Source: Acrasis kona (Eukaryota > Heterolobosea > Eutetramitea > Acrasida > Acrasidae). Taken from it: DNA of 64,000 nucleotides. The position numbers and the translations under genes were made by a program. The notes beneath the pieces are model-generated. The model was not told the origin of the DNA. It made no database searches and saw only the letters and a list, made by a program, of their open reading frames with translations. Location: contig JAOPGA020001266.1 of NCBI GenBank assembly GCA_026419775.2, positions 38,743 to 102,742 of the forward strand. Direction: 5' to 3'. Position 1 is the first letter of the stretch. Each line of letters opens with the position of its first letter. Shown in pieces: positions 1-10,171 of the stretch.

Positions 1-60
1 CTTGAAAAGTAAAAGTATCAAATAAGTTTTTAATTAAAGTACAACATGATCAAATATTTC

Positions 61-1494
61 TCAAACCTTCTCTTCGCTCTCATCCGTTTCTTGTTCAAGT
101 GATGAATTACTCCTTTTCAACTTTTTCTTTTTCGTTGTATTTTTGGAGCCTTTTCTTTTTAAGCTCTTGATCAGGAAACCATTCTCGTCCTTAATCTCAC
201 CTTTGGATATTAAAAGCCTATAAAAATTACTACACTGATAACCAACTCTGCCTGGTATGGCCTTTGAAAAGATTCCCCACTGAGGACTGCTTGCATTGTG
301 TCTCACTTCCTTCAACCTGTCCAAGAATAAATTCTTCTCCGCATCTGTCCAAGGCCCATTACGTTGTTCTTGACCAGGTTCATTGAATCTATAATAATAT
401 GTGTTTGGGTTGTCTTTGATCTTGTTAAATGCACTCTTTCGTGCCTCTGACCACCCCGTCATGTTATCGACGTCACACATGGCATCGTTGAGGGTCAACC
501 GAGCGCCCAAACGTTTCTTTTTCTTGGCAATCTTCTTCGGGGACTTTACGATACTAGTGAATTCGACCGGCACAAACTCTTCGTCAGTGACGGATTTGAT
601 GTCGCTGACATCCGAATCGCTCGTTTCCTCCTCGTTGCCGGTTGACTGCTTCGCGACGTGACCGACGTGAGTTGTGGCGACGCTCTTGCGAACTTGACGA
701 AGGAAGGATGAGTGTTTGGACGGATTGCTTAGCGTATCGATAACAATGTTTTGGTCTTGATTGGACATGTAAAGTGCGTGTATACATTCCATGTTGGTCA
801 TGTAGGGAAACGAGCATCTTACTTGGACTATTTTGTTGTTCAATTCCACCAGGGACTCTTTTATTAATTCGTGGTTTGATGGGATGCCTTCGTTCTCAAC
901 AATGTTCTTGTCGAATTGAATGTTGTTGAATTTTTGCGAAAGTTTTTGGACTAGAATTGATTCTTCTTGTTGTGGTTCCGCTACGAGAGGAGTTGTTTTT
1001 TTGATGGGTGGTCTGTCGTTTTGAATGTAAAAAGTGTTACCGTGTACACGTACTCGCGCTGGTGGAATGTAAGGGCGTATGTTGATGCACTCGTGACATT
1101 TCCAATCACCTTCGGGGACGCTTGCCAACGAGATGCATGTTGTATGGTAGCCTCTATCGCATGAATCGCAGAAAATCAACTCGTCCTCTCTGTCATCCTC
1201 GCCACAGTGGGTACAAGATTTACATCCATCACACTCCCAATCCTGTCTGAACTGTATGGCAATGTGCTCAAGTGAAGGTTTATGGCATAGAGCGTGGAGA
1301 CAAAGATTACATCTTGTGCATTGCAGTAAGTTTACATCTTTCCCATATTCACACTCTTGTGATTTACAGTAGAGGCATGTTCGTTTTGTACATATTTGCT
1401 TGTGTGGATGTCCTCTTCTTTGTTTGGTGACTACACTCAACACGACTCTATTTGAAGTTTTGCCTTTCTTGGGTGTCTTTGTGCCTTTGCTCAT
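61..1494 (-). CDS. Tandem PHD-finger protein with SANT-like C-terminal domain
   Basis: A 477-residue single-exon protein, probably a nuclear chromatin reader. Seen: two adjacent C4HC3 PHD fingers at about residues 35-91 and 91-137, with the second ending in the motif GDWKCHEC. The packed double finger resembles the DPF-type reader of BAF45/MOZ proteins, which bind modified histone H3 tails. Residues about 355-430 hold a tryptophan-containing SANT/Myb-like helical segment (GPWTDAEKNLF ... IPGRVGYQCSNFYR). Lysine-rich tracts near residues 320 and 455 look like nuclear localisation signals. The gene lies downstream of an F-box gene on the same strand with about 200 bp between them. Family assignment rests on the zinc ligands; the exact histone mark read is not deducible. 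Confidence 0.8.
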   Translation of the reverse strand: MSKGTKTPKKGKTSNRVVLSVVTKQRRGHPHKQICTKRTCLYCKSQECEYGKDVNLLQCTRCNLCLHALCHKPSLEHIAIQFRQDWECDGCKSCTHCGEDDREDELIFCDSCDRGYHTTCISLASVPEGDWKCHECINIRPYIPPARVRVHGNTFYIQNDRPPIKKTTPLVAEPQQEESILVQKLSQKFNNIQFDKNIVENEGIPSNHELIKESLVELNNKIVQVRCSFPYMTNMECIHALYMSNQDQNIVIDTLSNPSKHSSFLRQVRKSVATTHVGHVAKQSTGNEEETSDSDVSDIKSVTDEEFVPVEFTSIVKSPKKIAKKKKRLGARLTLNDAMCDVDNMTGWSEARKSAFNKIKDNPNTYYYRFNEPGQEQRNGPWTDAEKNLFLDRLKEVRHNASSPQWGIFSKAIPGRVGYQCSNFYRLLISKGEIKDENGFLIKSLKRKGSKNTTKKKKLKRSNSSLEQETDESEEKV

Positions 1495-1696
1495 TTATGA
1501 CTTATTTTGTAACGTTCAACTCAACCATTCCCTTCAAACATATTTTTTACAAAAAATACATCGCGTCGATTCGAACCACCAGAGTTCCGGACATGACATT
1601 AAAGTACAAATCAAATTGACACAACAAACAGATTTCTTAGTATCAGATCACCAACTCAACCATCTCAGAATACACAATATGTTTGAAGAATGTCAT

Positions 1697-3235
1697 TTAT
1701 TTAAATAGGGAAACAATTCTTTGCATTCTTGATTTCTGAGTGGATTTGACCCGAAGACTATCTGTACATAAGCATGCGTATTCATTCCACGTTGTGAATG
1801 TGTCTACGCGAACATTACCAGAGCAGTCATATTCCTTGATAAAGTATCCCATCTCTCTAATTGTTCCGTGAACAATAATTCTGTGTTTTTCTTGTTGTCT
1901 GACGACTTTGTATTTAAAGTGAACATCAAAATGTGAAAAGGAATTTTTGTTTGTCTTCGAAACAACAGTATCAATCCATACAATGCTCCCGTGCATGTCA
2001 AAGCATATAATGTAGCATCCGTTACTACCATATATCATAATGATGACATTAAAGTTTGAATCATTCCGTTTGATGGCTTGTATCTGTACATTTGGGGAGT
2101 AGCCCAGGTGTGCAATGAGGGGAACATGAGCCACCCATTCTGGCACAACAGGTTTAGTCCTTTGTTGCAATACGGTCACATAACTAAGAGTGCTAGTGAA
2201 TGCATCAATCTTACAAAATCCCAACAAGTAAGCACTTTCGTTCTTGTTTAGTGGTAAATACTCCACAAGGTACATTGCAGAAGGCATTTGTAATTTGGAG
2301 AATTCTCCTGTACTAAGATCAACCACCGTGCTTACTTTGCTTTCCCCATCTGTGCCACTAAAGCACCAGTGGGACAATCCCATGTACACAATATCTATAT
2401 TAACAGCTTTGGTTTGAACACGATACAATAAATCTCCTGTTTCTATACAATAACAATAAAAGTAGATTCTAGGAGCAGAATGAGGTCTAACATCCATAAA
2501 CACTTTGTCGTATTTGACTTCAAAACACAAGTGATTGTCATGTCCGTATATTGCGATTGTCTGTGATGTGCCTTCTTCGGCCCAGGAGATTTCTCTTTGC
2601 AAAAATAAATCTTTATTGAAAATTGATACCTTACGATCCGCCTTACTCTCCAGTAGAACGTAGTTTGGTGTTGTTAAAATGAACCAGCCAACATAGGTAT
2701 AGGGAACGGAATACTTGTGGGAGTGAAAAATTTTGGCTTTGGCATTGTTCTTTCGAATGTAAACACAAGTATTTTTGACCTTTGACTTGTTGGTCAGAAT
2801 AACATACAGATTTTTGTCATCTTGTGTGAAGGACAAAACATTATCCACTTCGTTGACTATTGATAATGAAGCGATCCATAAATTATGATTTGGATCGTCC
2901 ACCGAGTTACATTGTACGCACCATTTGTTATCATTCTTGGCGATGCTATATACATTAAGGTCGTCATTTAATAAATAGTGACAATGATAGTACTGAACTC
3001 GCTGCCCATTGAACCATTCTGATTTTGCGTATGTATTTTCCGTGCTGTACAAATGGGGACTCATGTTGTCTGGTGAGTGAACAATGGGTCCGGTGAAAAC
3101 ACTCTGCCCCCGTTTTGATGAAATTATTTCCCTAGAAATACTATAAAAATCCATGCATGTTGGTAGAACATTGTACAGTTCGCCTATCGTAAGATATTGA
3201 AATATCAGATTGGTGACTTCAAGTGGCAATGTCAT
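1697..3235 (-). CDS. F-box protein
   Basis: A 512-residue single-exon protein. Residues 2-45 form an F-box (LPLEVTNLIFQYLT followed by LPTCMDFYSISRE), the element that docks substrate receptors onto SKP1 in SCF ubiquitin ligases. The remaining 450 residues lack LRR or canonical WD motifs. They show alternating short beta-strand segments with aromatic and glycine turns, so a divergent beta-propeller substrate domain is likely but not proven. No signal peptide or membrane segment is seen. The start at 3235 is the first ATG and places the F-box at the extreme N-terminus, as is usual for this family. Confidence 0.75.
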   Translation of the reverse strand: MTLPLEVTNLIFQYLTIGELYNVLPTCMDFYSISREIISSKRGQSVFTGPIVHSPDNMSPHLYSTENTYAKSEWFNGQRVQYYHCHYLLNDDLNVYSIAKNDNKWCVQCNSVDDPNHNLWIASLSIVNEVDNVLSFTQDDKNLYVILTNKSKVKNTCVYIRKNNAKAKIFHSHKYSVPYTYVGWFILTTPNYVLLESKADRKVSIFNKDLFLQREISWAEEGTSQTIAIYGHDNHLCFEVKYDKVFMDVRPHSAPRIYFYCYCIETGDLLYRVQTKAVNIDIVYMGLSHWCFSGTDGESKVSTVVDLSTGEFSKLQMPSAMYLVEYLPLNKNESAYLLGFCKIDAFTSTLSYVTVLQQRTKPVVPEWVAHVPLIAHLGYSPNVQIQAIKRNDSNFNVIIMIYGSNGCYIICFDMHGSIVWIDTVVSKTNKNSFSHFDVHFKYKVVRQQEKHRIIVHGTIREMGYFIKEYDCSGNVRVDTFTTWNEYACLCTDSLRVKSTQKSRMQRIVSLFK

Positions 3236-3285
3236 ATTTTTTGTAATACACCATTAAAAAAACATCAGATTCAATCAAGTCTATT

Positions 3286-5361
3286 TTATTCAGCATCTCC
3301 CTGTTGCCTTCTCCATAAATCATAGTATCTTCCCTTCTGCTTCAACAGTTGGTCATGATTGCCTCTCTCTGCAACAGTACCAGTCTCACTCAGAACAATA
3401 ATTTCGTCTGCGTTCTGCACCGTACTCAACCTGTGTGCTATAAATATACTGGTTGTCTGTTGGGATATTTCATGTATGCTTCCCATGATTTGCTTCTCTG
3501 TTTCAGTGTCTAAACTTGAGGTCGCCTCATCACACAAGAGAATTTTCGGCTGTTTTAGCATTGTTCTCGCAATGGCAACTCTTTGCTTCTCTCCTCCCGA
3601 TAACATTAAACCACGTTCACCTACTTGCGTCTCGTAACCTTTTGGCATCCTTGCGATAACGGGTCCTAAACTGGCTCTTTCGGCTGCGCGGACGATTTGA
3701 TCTTGACTTGCCGTCAAGTCACCGTAGCCAATGTTATATTGAATGGTGTCGTTGAATAGTACTGTGTCCTGAGGAACAACACCGATGAGACCTCTCACCG
3801 ATTTCATGGTGCATCGAGAAATGTCCTGACCGTCAATTAATATGCGTCCTCCATCAACTTCGAAGAATCTGTACAAAAGTTTTAATATGGTACTCTGAAA
3901 AAGTTAGGACGCCTCTTGGTAAATGTAAAAACAAACCTTTCCACTACCACTCGCACCGACAATACCGAGCGTTCCACCAGGAGGAACACGGAACGACACA
4001 TTATCTAGAATCTTACGGTCTTTTACTCCAGGATAATAAAAATCAACATTTTCGAAAACAATTTCTCCAGACACAAAGTTGATATCGGTTGCATCGGGTG
4101 CATCCACAACATCGCTCTTCTCGTCCATCAGTTGGAACATGTTTTCCATGTCGGTTACTGCTTGAATTGTTTCTCTATAAACAGTACCCAAGAAATTCAA
4201 TGGAATGGATAGTTGAAACAAGAGTCCATTGACCATAACCAAGTCTCCCACGCTCATGCTTCCTGCCATAATTCCATTAGCAGTCAGGAACATTATACCG
4301 GTCAGAGCACAGCTAAAGATTAGGTTTTGGCCCAAATTCAACATGCTTAATGAGGTGGCAGTTTTAATGGCGGCATCTTCATATTTCCTCAAATATCCAT
4401 CGTATCTCTTTGTCTCGTGCAATTCATTGCCAAAGTACTTTACTGTCTCATAATTGATCAGTGAGTCAACCACCTTGGCGTTACTCTCATTTTCGACCTG
4501 GTTCATGATCTTGCGGAATTGAGTCCTCCATGTGGTGATTCTGATGGTGAAAAGTGTATATGCCGCAACAGCCACGACAGCAGTAAGAGCAAACTCAGGA
4601 CCCATCTTATAGTATAAAATGGTGCAGACAATTGCAAGTTCTAAAGCAGTGGGGACGATATTGAATAATAGAGACGATAGGATAAAATTAACACCCCTCT
4701 TTCCCCTATCTATTACAGAAGCCAAACCTCCTGTCTTGCGAGACAAATGGAATTTCAAATCCATGTTTATGAGATGAGTAAATACATTTGAAGCTAGGTC
4801 AGAAATAGAGCGTTGAGCTACTTTAGCGAATAATGCCGTGCGTATTTCGTTACACGCGGCAGCTCCAGCTCTTGCTAAACCATCTAAAGATTTAGCGTAA
4901 ACATTAAAGTCATCACGTACATCCTAAAATCATGGCAACTGGAGCAGTAAAGAACCAATACTGTTGTAGGATGACTTGTGTGTTTGTTACATCACTCAAC
5001 AGATCAATAGCGTACTTGAAGAAGAATGGAACAGCCACATTAAGTACTTTGGCCCCGACCAAGAAACCAAGAGCACTAATCACTCGCACTCTTAAAGCTG
5101 CTTCTTGTGGCCATAAGAACTTTCCTACTGCCCTTAGTATTCTACCCTTACTGATTTCCAAACTCTTCTTCTCTTTAGAATCCTTTTGCTTTTCAACACT
5201 CGACTTCGATCGATAAAAGCAAATTAAAAAAATGTACCTACTTTTTCTGGAACAGGGCCAGTATTACTATTGAACCTTGGCGCAGATAAATGAAGACGCC
5301 TAGCCACAGTCTTTGGCCGGGTGGTGAATTTCAGACCCCGAGAGCCCGACAGTCGGAGCAT
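3286..5361 (-). CDS. ATM1: Mitochondrial ABC transporter ATM1/ABCB7
   Basis: A half-size ABC exporter of the mitochondrial inner membrane. In this family it exports a glutathione-linked sulfur or Fe-S compound needed for cytosolic iron-sulfur proteins. Four exons are inferred: 5242-5361, 4921-5203, 3937-4883 and 3286-3894. The introns are 38, 37 and 42 nt, and the protein has 652 residues. The N-terminus ([12 protein letters not shown], many Arg/Ser, no acids) is a clear mitochondrial presequence. Six membrane segments follow, containing the family motif HLSRKTGGL, then Walker A GASGSGK (split by the last intron), signature LSGGEKQR, Walker [13 protein letters not shown] and the switch His in IAHRLST. 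Length and order match ATM1/ABCB7. The first exon was recovered by splicing. Confidence 0.93.
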
Positions 5362-5467
5362 TACTTTAAAAATAATAATAAATTGTAATTAAATATTACA
5401 AAACGAAATTTGACAGTCGATTAGGATAAGACATGTAACAAGGTAATTTGTAGAGGAAAAAGGAATT

Positions 5468-6580
5468 TTATAGTTCCCAATCATCATCACTATCGGATTC
5501 GCTTTCTTCAACTGCTTCTCTTCTTTGCCTCATTGCTTCTGCAATCTTTCCAGCCAATGTATCGCTTTCGGCCTCATTCATTGTATCAACATCTGGTAGC
5601 TGCTCAACGTTCACCTTCTTGAGCTTTGTTCCCATTCTAATCTGAGACAATAAATCTGAACTGCTACCAACTCCACCTGTGGGTTCTGGCACTCCTGTTG
5701 GAGTAGTGACTGCTTTGGGTGGTGGCGGTGGTTTAGGTGCATTTACTAGTGGAGGTGGTGGTGGCGGTGGTGGGGCTCCTGATCCAACACTTGGTGTAGT
5801 AGTAGCTACGCTAGCATTACTTGCGTTAACCAAAGCAGCAGGTGGTGGCGGAGGATTCTTTTTGTTGTTTTCGTGAACCATTGTTTTGACCAAGAACTTG
5901 GCAGTCTTCTTGTCCCTCAACTCCTCCTCGCTAATACCAGCCTTTGTGAAGATCTGTTTCCATTGCTCAGGTATCTCGCTGAATCCGGTCTTTGGATCAA
6001 ATCCAAGATGACTGACGTGTTGGAAGTTCTTTGGTTTACCGATCGTGGGTCTTGCTTGTACTGGTTTCTTCTCGGTCTTCTTTCCAAAGATGCTTGAAAA
6101 AAATCCCTTCTTCTCTTCTTGAGGTGCGGGCGTTGGCGCAGCCTTTGGTGCAGACTTGACTGCTGGGCTTGTTGCACCGGCTTTGGGTATGCTCTTCACA
6201 ATGTTTTGGAGACCTTGAAGTGTTATGGCGAAGGATTTGGCTTCGTAGTTTTCTGAAAAGGAAAGACCCACCAAAAAATCATCTGCCTCAAAGCAGTGGA
6301 AGTGTGGATCCAGAGTTGCGTGGTAGACAAAGGGATCGTAGACCTCTTGCTTAATGATAACCTGCTTGCTTTTCAAATCGACAAAGTTAATGCTGAGCAA
6401 TGCTTGAGTCATGTCCAAATTAATTGTTGCCACTCCGAAATGACCAGTATATTCGAAAACCTCAGAGTTTGGGTGGCAGACATAAAGACGAGCAGGGGCC
6501 TGTGCCTTTACATCGGCTTTTTGGCACTGAAGTGCTGCTGCTGCAATCGAAAGTTCTTCATCATTTATTGTGTCCTTCAT
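5468..6580 (-). CDS. WAS: Wiskott-Aldrich syndrome protein (WASP) homologue
   Basis: An actin nucleation-promoting factor that links CDC42/Rac and phosphoinositides to the Arp2/3 complex at the cortex. The 370-residue single-exon protein shows, in order: a WH1/EVH1 domain (about 12-128), a CRIB/GTPase-binding region (180-240, with HVSHLGFDPKTGF), polyproline runs (242-290), one WH2 actin-binding motif (309-326, DLLSQIRMGTKLKKV), a central helix (340-358) and an acidic tail ending DDDWEL with the Arp2/3-binding tryptophan. It has a single WH2 motif and is shorter than animal N-WASP (about 500 aa) because the proline linker is compact. Its presence argues for an actively crawling or phagocytosing cell. 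Confidence 0.95.
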   Translation of the reverse strand: MKDTINDEELSIAAAALQCQKADVKAQAPARLYVCHPNSEVFEYTGHFGVATINLDMTQALLSINFVDLKSKQVIIKQEVYDPFVYHATLDPHFHCFEADDFLVGLSFSENYEAKSFAITLQGLQNIVKSIPKAGATSPAVKSAPKAAPTPAPQEEKKGFFSSIFGKKTEKKPVQARPTIGKPKNFQHVSHLGFDPKTGFSEIPEQWKQIFTKAGISEEELRDKKTAKFLVKTMVHENNKKNPPPPPAALVNASNASVATTTPSVGSGAPPPPPPPPLVNAPKPPPPPKAVTTPTGVPEPTGGVGSSSDLLSQIRMGTKLKKVNVEQLPDVDTMNEAESDTLAGKIAEAMRQRREAVEESESDSDDDWEL

Positions 6581-6814
6581 TTTTTATGGTTGACGTAATC
6601 TTTCAAACGTCTGTATAATTAGAACCATCAAATTGTTCAAGTTGTAAGCAGAGGTTGTAAGGTCATGACCAACGTTCAAACTCGTAGAGAAAAAAGACAC
6701 GCAACCGTTCTAAAATTAATAGTTTATATGTACATTGTTTTAAATTTCTTTGTTTCATTAATGTTTTCCATGCGAAGAAGGCGAATTCATCCAATAATCT
6801 TGAAGTATATAAAT

Positions 6815-7942
6815 CTATGCGCAATGTTTCCATTGGGTGGTCTGGTTATCCAAAATATTTTGGTATTCATTCTCGGTATGTATCTTCGCCCTCATGGCCT
6901 TACTTTTAGTCTCCATGGATGGCAACCCAGGCTTCATTGCAGCTTTGTAGGCTTCATTTAAAATCAATTGTGGTTGAACCGAAACATCTCTAAAATGTTC
7001 TCTCTCCGATGGATCTTCGTATTCGGGTGCCGTTGATTTCCATGTGAATGGGTTGGGAGGCATCCTGATAGGAGACGACACCTCGCTATCGGACAATGGG
7101 TATCCGTCGTTACCGGTTGCATAGGCTATTCTAGTCTTTGATATTTCAAATACGCTCTTTCCCTTCTTTCTTCTTTTGACTTGAATGTCTGGTTTCACAT
7201 CATCAAAGTTGTTATTAGACTGTGTTGGTCTTGGCGGTAAGTTTCTCAACTGCTCTTGTACTTGTTGTTGATGAATGGCTTTGTTGTAATTTTCTGGCGA
7301 TAATTGTATATCTTTTAGTGGGTTGCCCCCAAAATTGACGAGCGACGAACATCTAGACAATCTTCTGGTTGGTTGTGACTTTAGTATTACTTTTGGTGTG
7401 TGTAGCGGTTGCACGACTACGGTTTCTTCGAAGCCGAAGGGACTGTTTACGCTGCCCGTCGCGCTGCCGCTGCTGCTGCTACTTAGGTACGATTGGTTTA
7501 CAGGGGTCATCGGGGTCATTGGAGTCATTGGCGTTAGTGGGGTTGAAATTGCTGGGGAGTTGTGTAGAGGTGGAGAGGACGAATGCATTGTGCTCAAAGG
7601 TGTCATTGGTGTTGACGGTGTGACATGAGAAGGATGCGACTGCTTGGTCATTTTGTGGTTCACGCTATTCACCAGCATTGTCTTCATTTTTTTATTCTCT
7701 TGTGACAGTACCTTTATGAGGTGGTTCTTACTACTTACTTTTCTAACAAGTTTTTCCATCATCACGAGAACAAGTGAGTTGGTGTAATTTCTTTCGGCGT
7801 CGTTTGCGGTTGGCATTAAAGAAAGTATGGAATTAAAAACATCGTCCTCAGCAATGTTCAAGTCTTTGACTGTTATGAGCAAGTCCTTTCCAAGGGACAT
7901 TGCTCTTTCATGATTGATACTTCGTTCCGAGTCTACATTCAT
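6815..7942 (-). CDS. Ser/Thr/Pro-rich hypothetical protein
   Basis: I do not recognise this 375-residue protein. The N-terminal 95 residues are predicted helical (MNVDSERSINHERAMSLG ...), with a short heptad pattern around KVLSQENKKMKTML. Residues 105-170 are a low-complexity Ser/Thr/Pro linker with a TPM triplet repeat. A basic cluster, KRRKKGK (about residue 270), could be a nuclear localisation signal. The C-terminus is charged and helical. The first ATG in the frame is at 7942. The frame is open slightly further upstream, so a short 5' exon is possible. The gene shares a 1.07 kb intergenic region with the divergent arrestin gene. Confidence 0.6.
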   Translation of the reverse strand: MNVDSERSINHERAMSLGKDLLITVKDLNIAEDDVFNSILSLMPTANDAERNYTNSLVLVMMEKLVRKVSSKNHLIKVLSQENKKMKTMLVNSVNHKMTKQSHPSHVTPSTPMTPLSTMHSSSPPLHNSPAISTPLTPMTPMTPMTPVNQSYLSSSSSGSATGSVNSPFGFEETVVVQPLHTPKVILKSQPTRRLSRCSSLVNFGGNPLKDIQLSPENYNKAIHQQQVQEQLRNLPPRPTQSNNNFDDVKPDIQVKRRKKGKSVFEISKTRIAYATGNDGYPLSDSEVSSPIRMPPNPFTWKSTAPEYEDPSEREHFRDVSVQPQLILNEAYKAAMKPGLPSMETKSKAMRAKIHTENEYQNILDNQTTQWKHCA

Positions 7943-9015
7943 TGGTACGTACAACTGTGAAGATGTATTTCAAAGTTCTAAATGTTTGATAAATAAAAAT
8001 AAAGGATCTATTTGCATCTTGAATGGACAATTATAGACTATTGAAAATGAACAATTTAGGGAAAATATCAAATAAAGCTTATTTTGATCATTAACTTTTT
8101 TTAGATTTCAAGAAATCATTTAAGTTCAGCTACACATAACTGGGCTTTCCGTTCTTCTAGGGTTGTGATCAAATCTGGTTGTTAATATTTACGTTACTTG
8201 CGTCGCAAAACACCGGCAAGAATATTGGACCATTGAATTCTGGACTGCACAAAGAATATGCAAGGGGTTTGCAAGTAGGGTGGTAACTAAATATTACTCT
8301 TTATTATTAGAAGAAGGAGGAAATTCCCCCGTAGCAATACATTATTAGAGATCGTGGTTTTATTGCCAATATTGGTTTACTAACAGTTAGAAATCAGAGG
8401 TGAGAATGATTACCAGAATAGTGATAGAAATTGTACATTGTTTTAGAAGAACTTTAGAAGATTGTTTATTTCGTACAAGCTATAAAACTCCCTGTTAGAT
8501 TGAAAGACTGGTGTGTGTTCTAATTCACCCAAATGATGTTGAGGACAGGGTCGGGTATTTGAAATTGCTAACTGATATTACTGTCGTATAGGGTCAATTG
8601 TCCGCTCAATCTCTCTGTTAAAAAATTCGTCACAATGCGACTCTCTTTTTAATGATTGTCTTGAAATTTAATGATATTATCCACAATTCCTTTTACAGAG
8701 TTTCGTCATCAAGTAAATGAAAAATTGACATTATGCACGGCAACTCTCAAATTTTCCAAAAGGTTTCGTGACGCAAAAAATGATGTGCAGTAATGTTCTT
8801 TGTCATTGTCCATTGCTTCCTCCGACGAATTCTACTTTGAGAATTAAATGTTAAACACTTTACTGATTACCGTCGCTTGTTTATGTGTTGATTTGTGTTT
8901 CCTTTCATCGATGGATCATGCATACAAGGCATGTAATTAAGTGACCTATCATGAATCAAGCTTTGCTGCTATTATTGTAAGAGTGAATAGAATGGTCTAA
9001 TTGAAATGAATAATA
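7943..9015. other. 1.07 kb divergent intergenic region
   Basis: The longest gene-free stretch in the window, lying between two divergently transcribed start codons (7942 minus, 9016 plus). It is A+T-rich with no open frame of coding character, no tRNA arms and no tandem repeat that I can see. It most likely holds two promoters and long 5' untranslated regions. An unrecognised non-coding RNA cannot be excluded by eye. Confidence 0.5.
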
Positions 9016-10152
9016 ATGAATCACACTGAACAACCCGATCAAGCACAGCAAAGCGAAGAGCAAGAGCAGGAAGTTATCGTAGCGGACGTACAGTTCAAAC
9101 AGAAACACTTTGTAAACTCAGTAAGTGGGAGTGTTGTTCTTCAAGTAAAAAGGGAAAGCGTGAATGTGAAAGCTGTAAATTTGTATCTAAGAGGGTTCGA
9201 AAATGTCGAGGACAGTACCGAAGAGGAGGGATCCCGAATCGAGCTATTGTCCATCTGTATACCCCTGGTGTAAGAACCACGCTTTGTAGTACTGCTTCTC
9301 ACTTTTAGAACTTATCCAACCACACTAAACCAACAATCCCACTCGTTTGATTTTTCACAAAAATTACCTGAAAAACTACCCAGCACATTTGCACAAGAGT
9401 TGCAACATTTTGGGAAGAGTGTTAGAATGAGCATCTTGTACCATGCAACAGTGCAAATAGAATTCAACGAGAGTGCAGATATTTATCACCACCAAGAATT
9501 CATTGTCACTGAAAAATGCCCTTCAAAGTCAGCTAGACCACTTTTTGCGAGCAAGATCAAAAACATTGACGGCAACCAAGAGATCGCCATGAAGTTTAGA
9601 ACCGATAGAGGTGTCTTTTTCCCACCCCAACAAGATGAAAAGGACCTGACCCACTTCAATAAGATTATGCTACTTTGTGAATTGACAAATGAAAGTTTTA
9701 ATAAGGATGTGGAGATTTTAAGTGTAAAGCTCATGCAGTATGTAACAGCAAAAAGTAAAAATGAATTATATCGCATCACGGATGAGGTGTTGCGAAAGAA
9801 TGCTCATGGTGTTTATGCGCGCATGAAGGATTCAAGAATGTTGGTACTCAAACTTCCACACGACACACAACCCTCGGTCAACGGCACATTGATACAGAGC
9901 AGTTACAAAATTGAAGTAAACTGTGCGGATGCAACAGTGTTGATTCCTCTTGAGATTTTACATGAACAACCAGTAAACATTCAAAGCCGCACGAATAGTT
10001 ATAGATCATCTCGTTCACTTTCTGGATATACAGACTTGGAAGCAGATCAAGATACTTTGGTTGATCCGTGGGAGGATGAAGCTTATTATGTTTCGGAGAA
10101 GTTAATAGAGAGACCGAATAACCCACTTTGTCCATGTTGCACCGTAATGTAG
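9016..10152 (+). CDS. Arrestin-domain protein with C-terminal CaaX box
   Basis: An alpha-arrestin-like trafficking adaptor, 365 residues in two exons (9016-9269 and 9309-10152, intron 39 nt). The N-terminal domain shows the arrestin beta-sandwich signature (VSGSVVLQVKRESVNVKAVNLYLRGFE). The second exon continues with the strand containing FGKSVRMSILYHATVQIEFN and the C-terminal arrestin domain. The protein ends CPCCTVM, a textbook CaaX box (Cys-Thr-Val-Met, farnesyl type) with two further cysteines upstream that could be palmitoylated. This implies direct membrane anchoring in place of PPxY-mediated recruitment, since no PPxY motif is seen. It converges on TRIP4, with only 19 bp between the stops. 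Confidence 0.85.
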
Positions 10153-10171
10153 AAATCATTAAATTATTATT

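Noticed and set aside
1561-1690. tRNA-like arms (GGTTCGAATCG and GGTTGAGTTGG on the minus strand) between two genes
   Set aside because: The T-stem has two mismatches, the acceptor halves do not pair, and the spacing is too long for any tRNA class, so it is at best a relic.
6665-6961. A 98-codon plus-strand frame after WASP
   Set aside because: Its second half is antisense to the end of the Ser/Thr/Pro-rich protein gene, and it has no protein-like features beyond a chance hydrophobic run.
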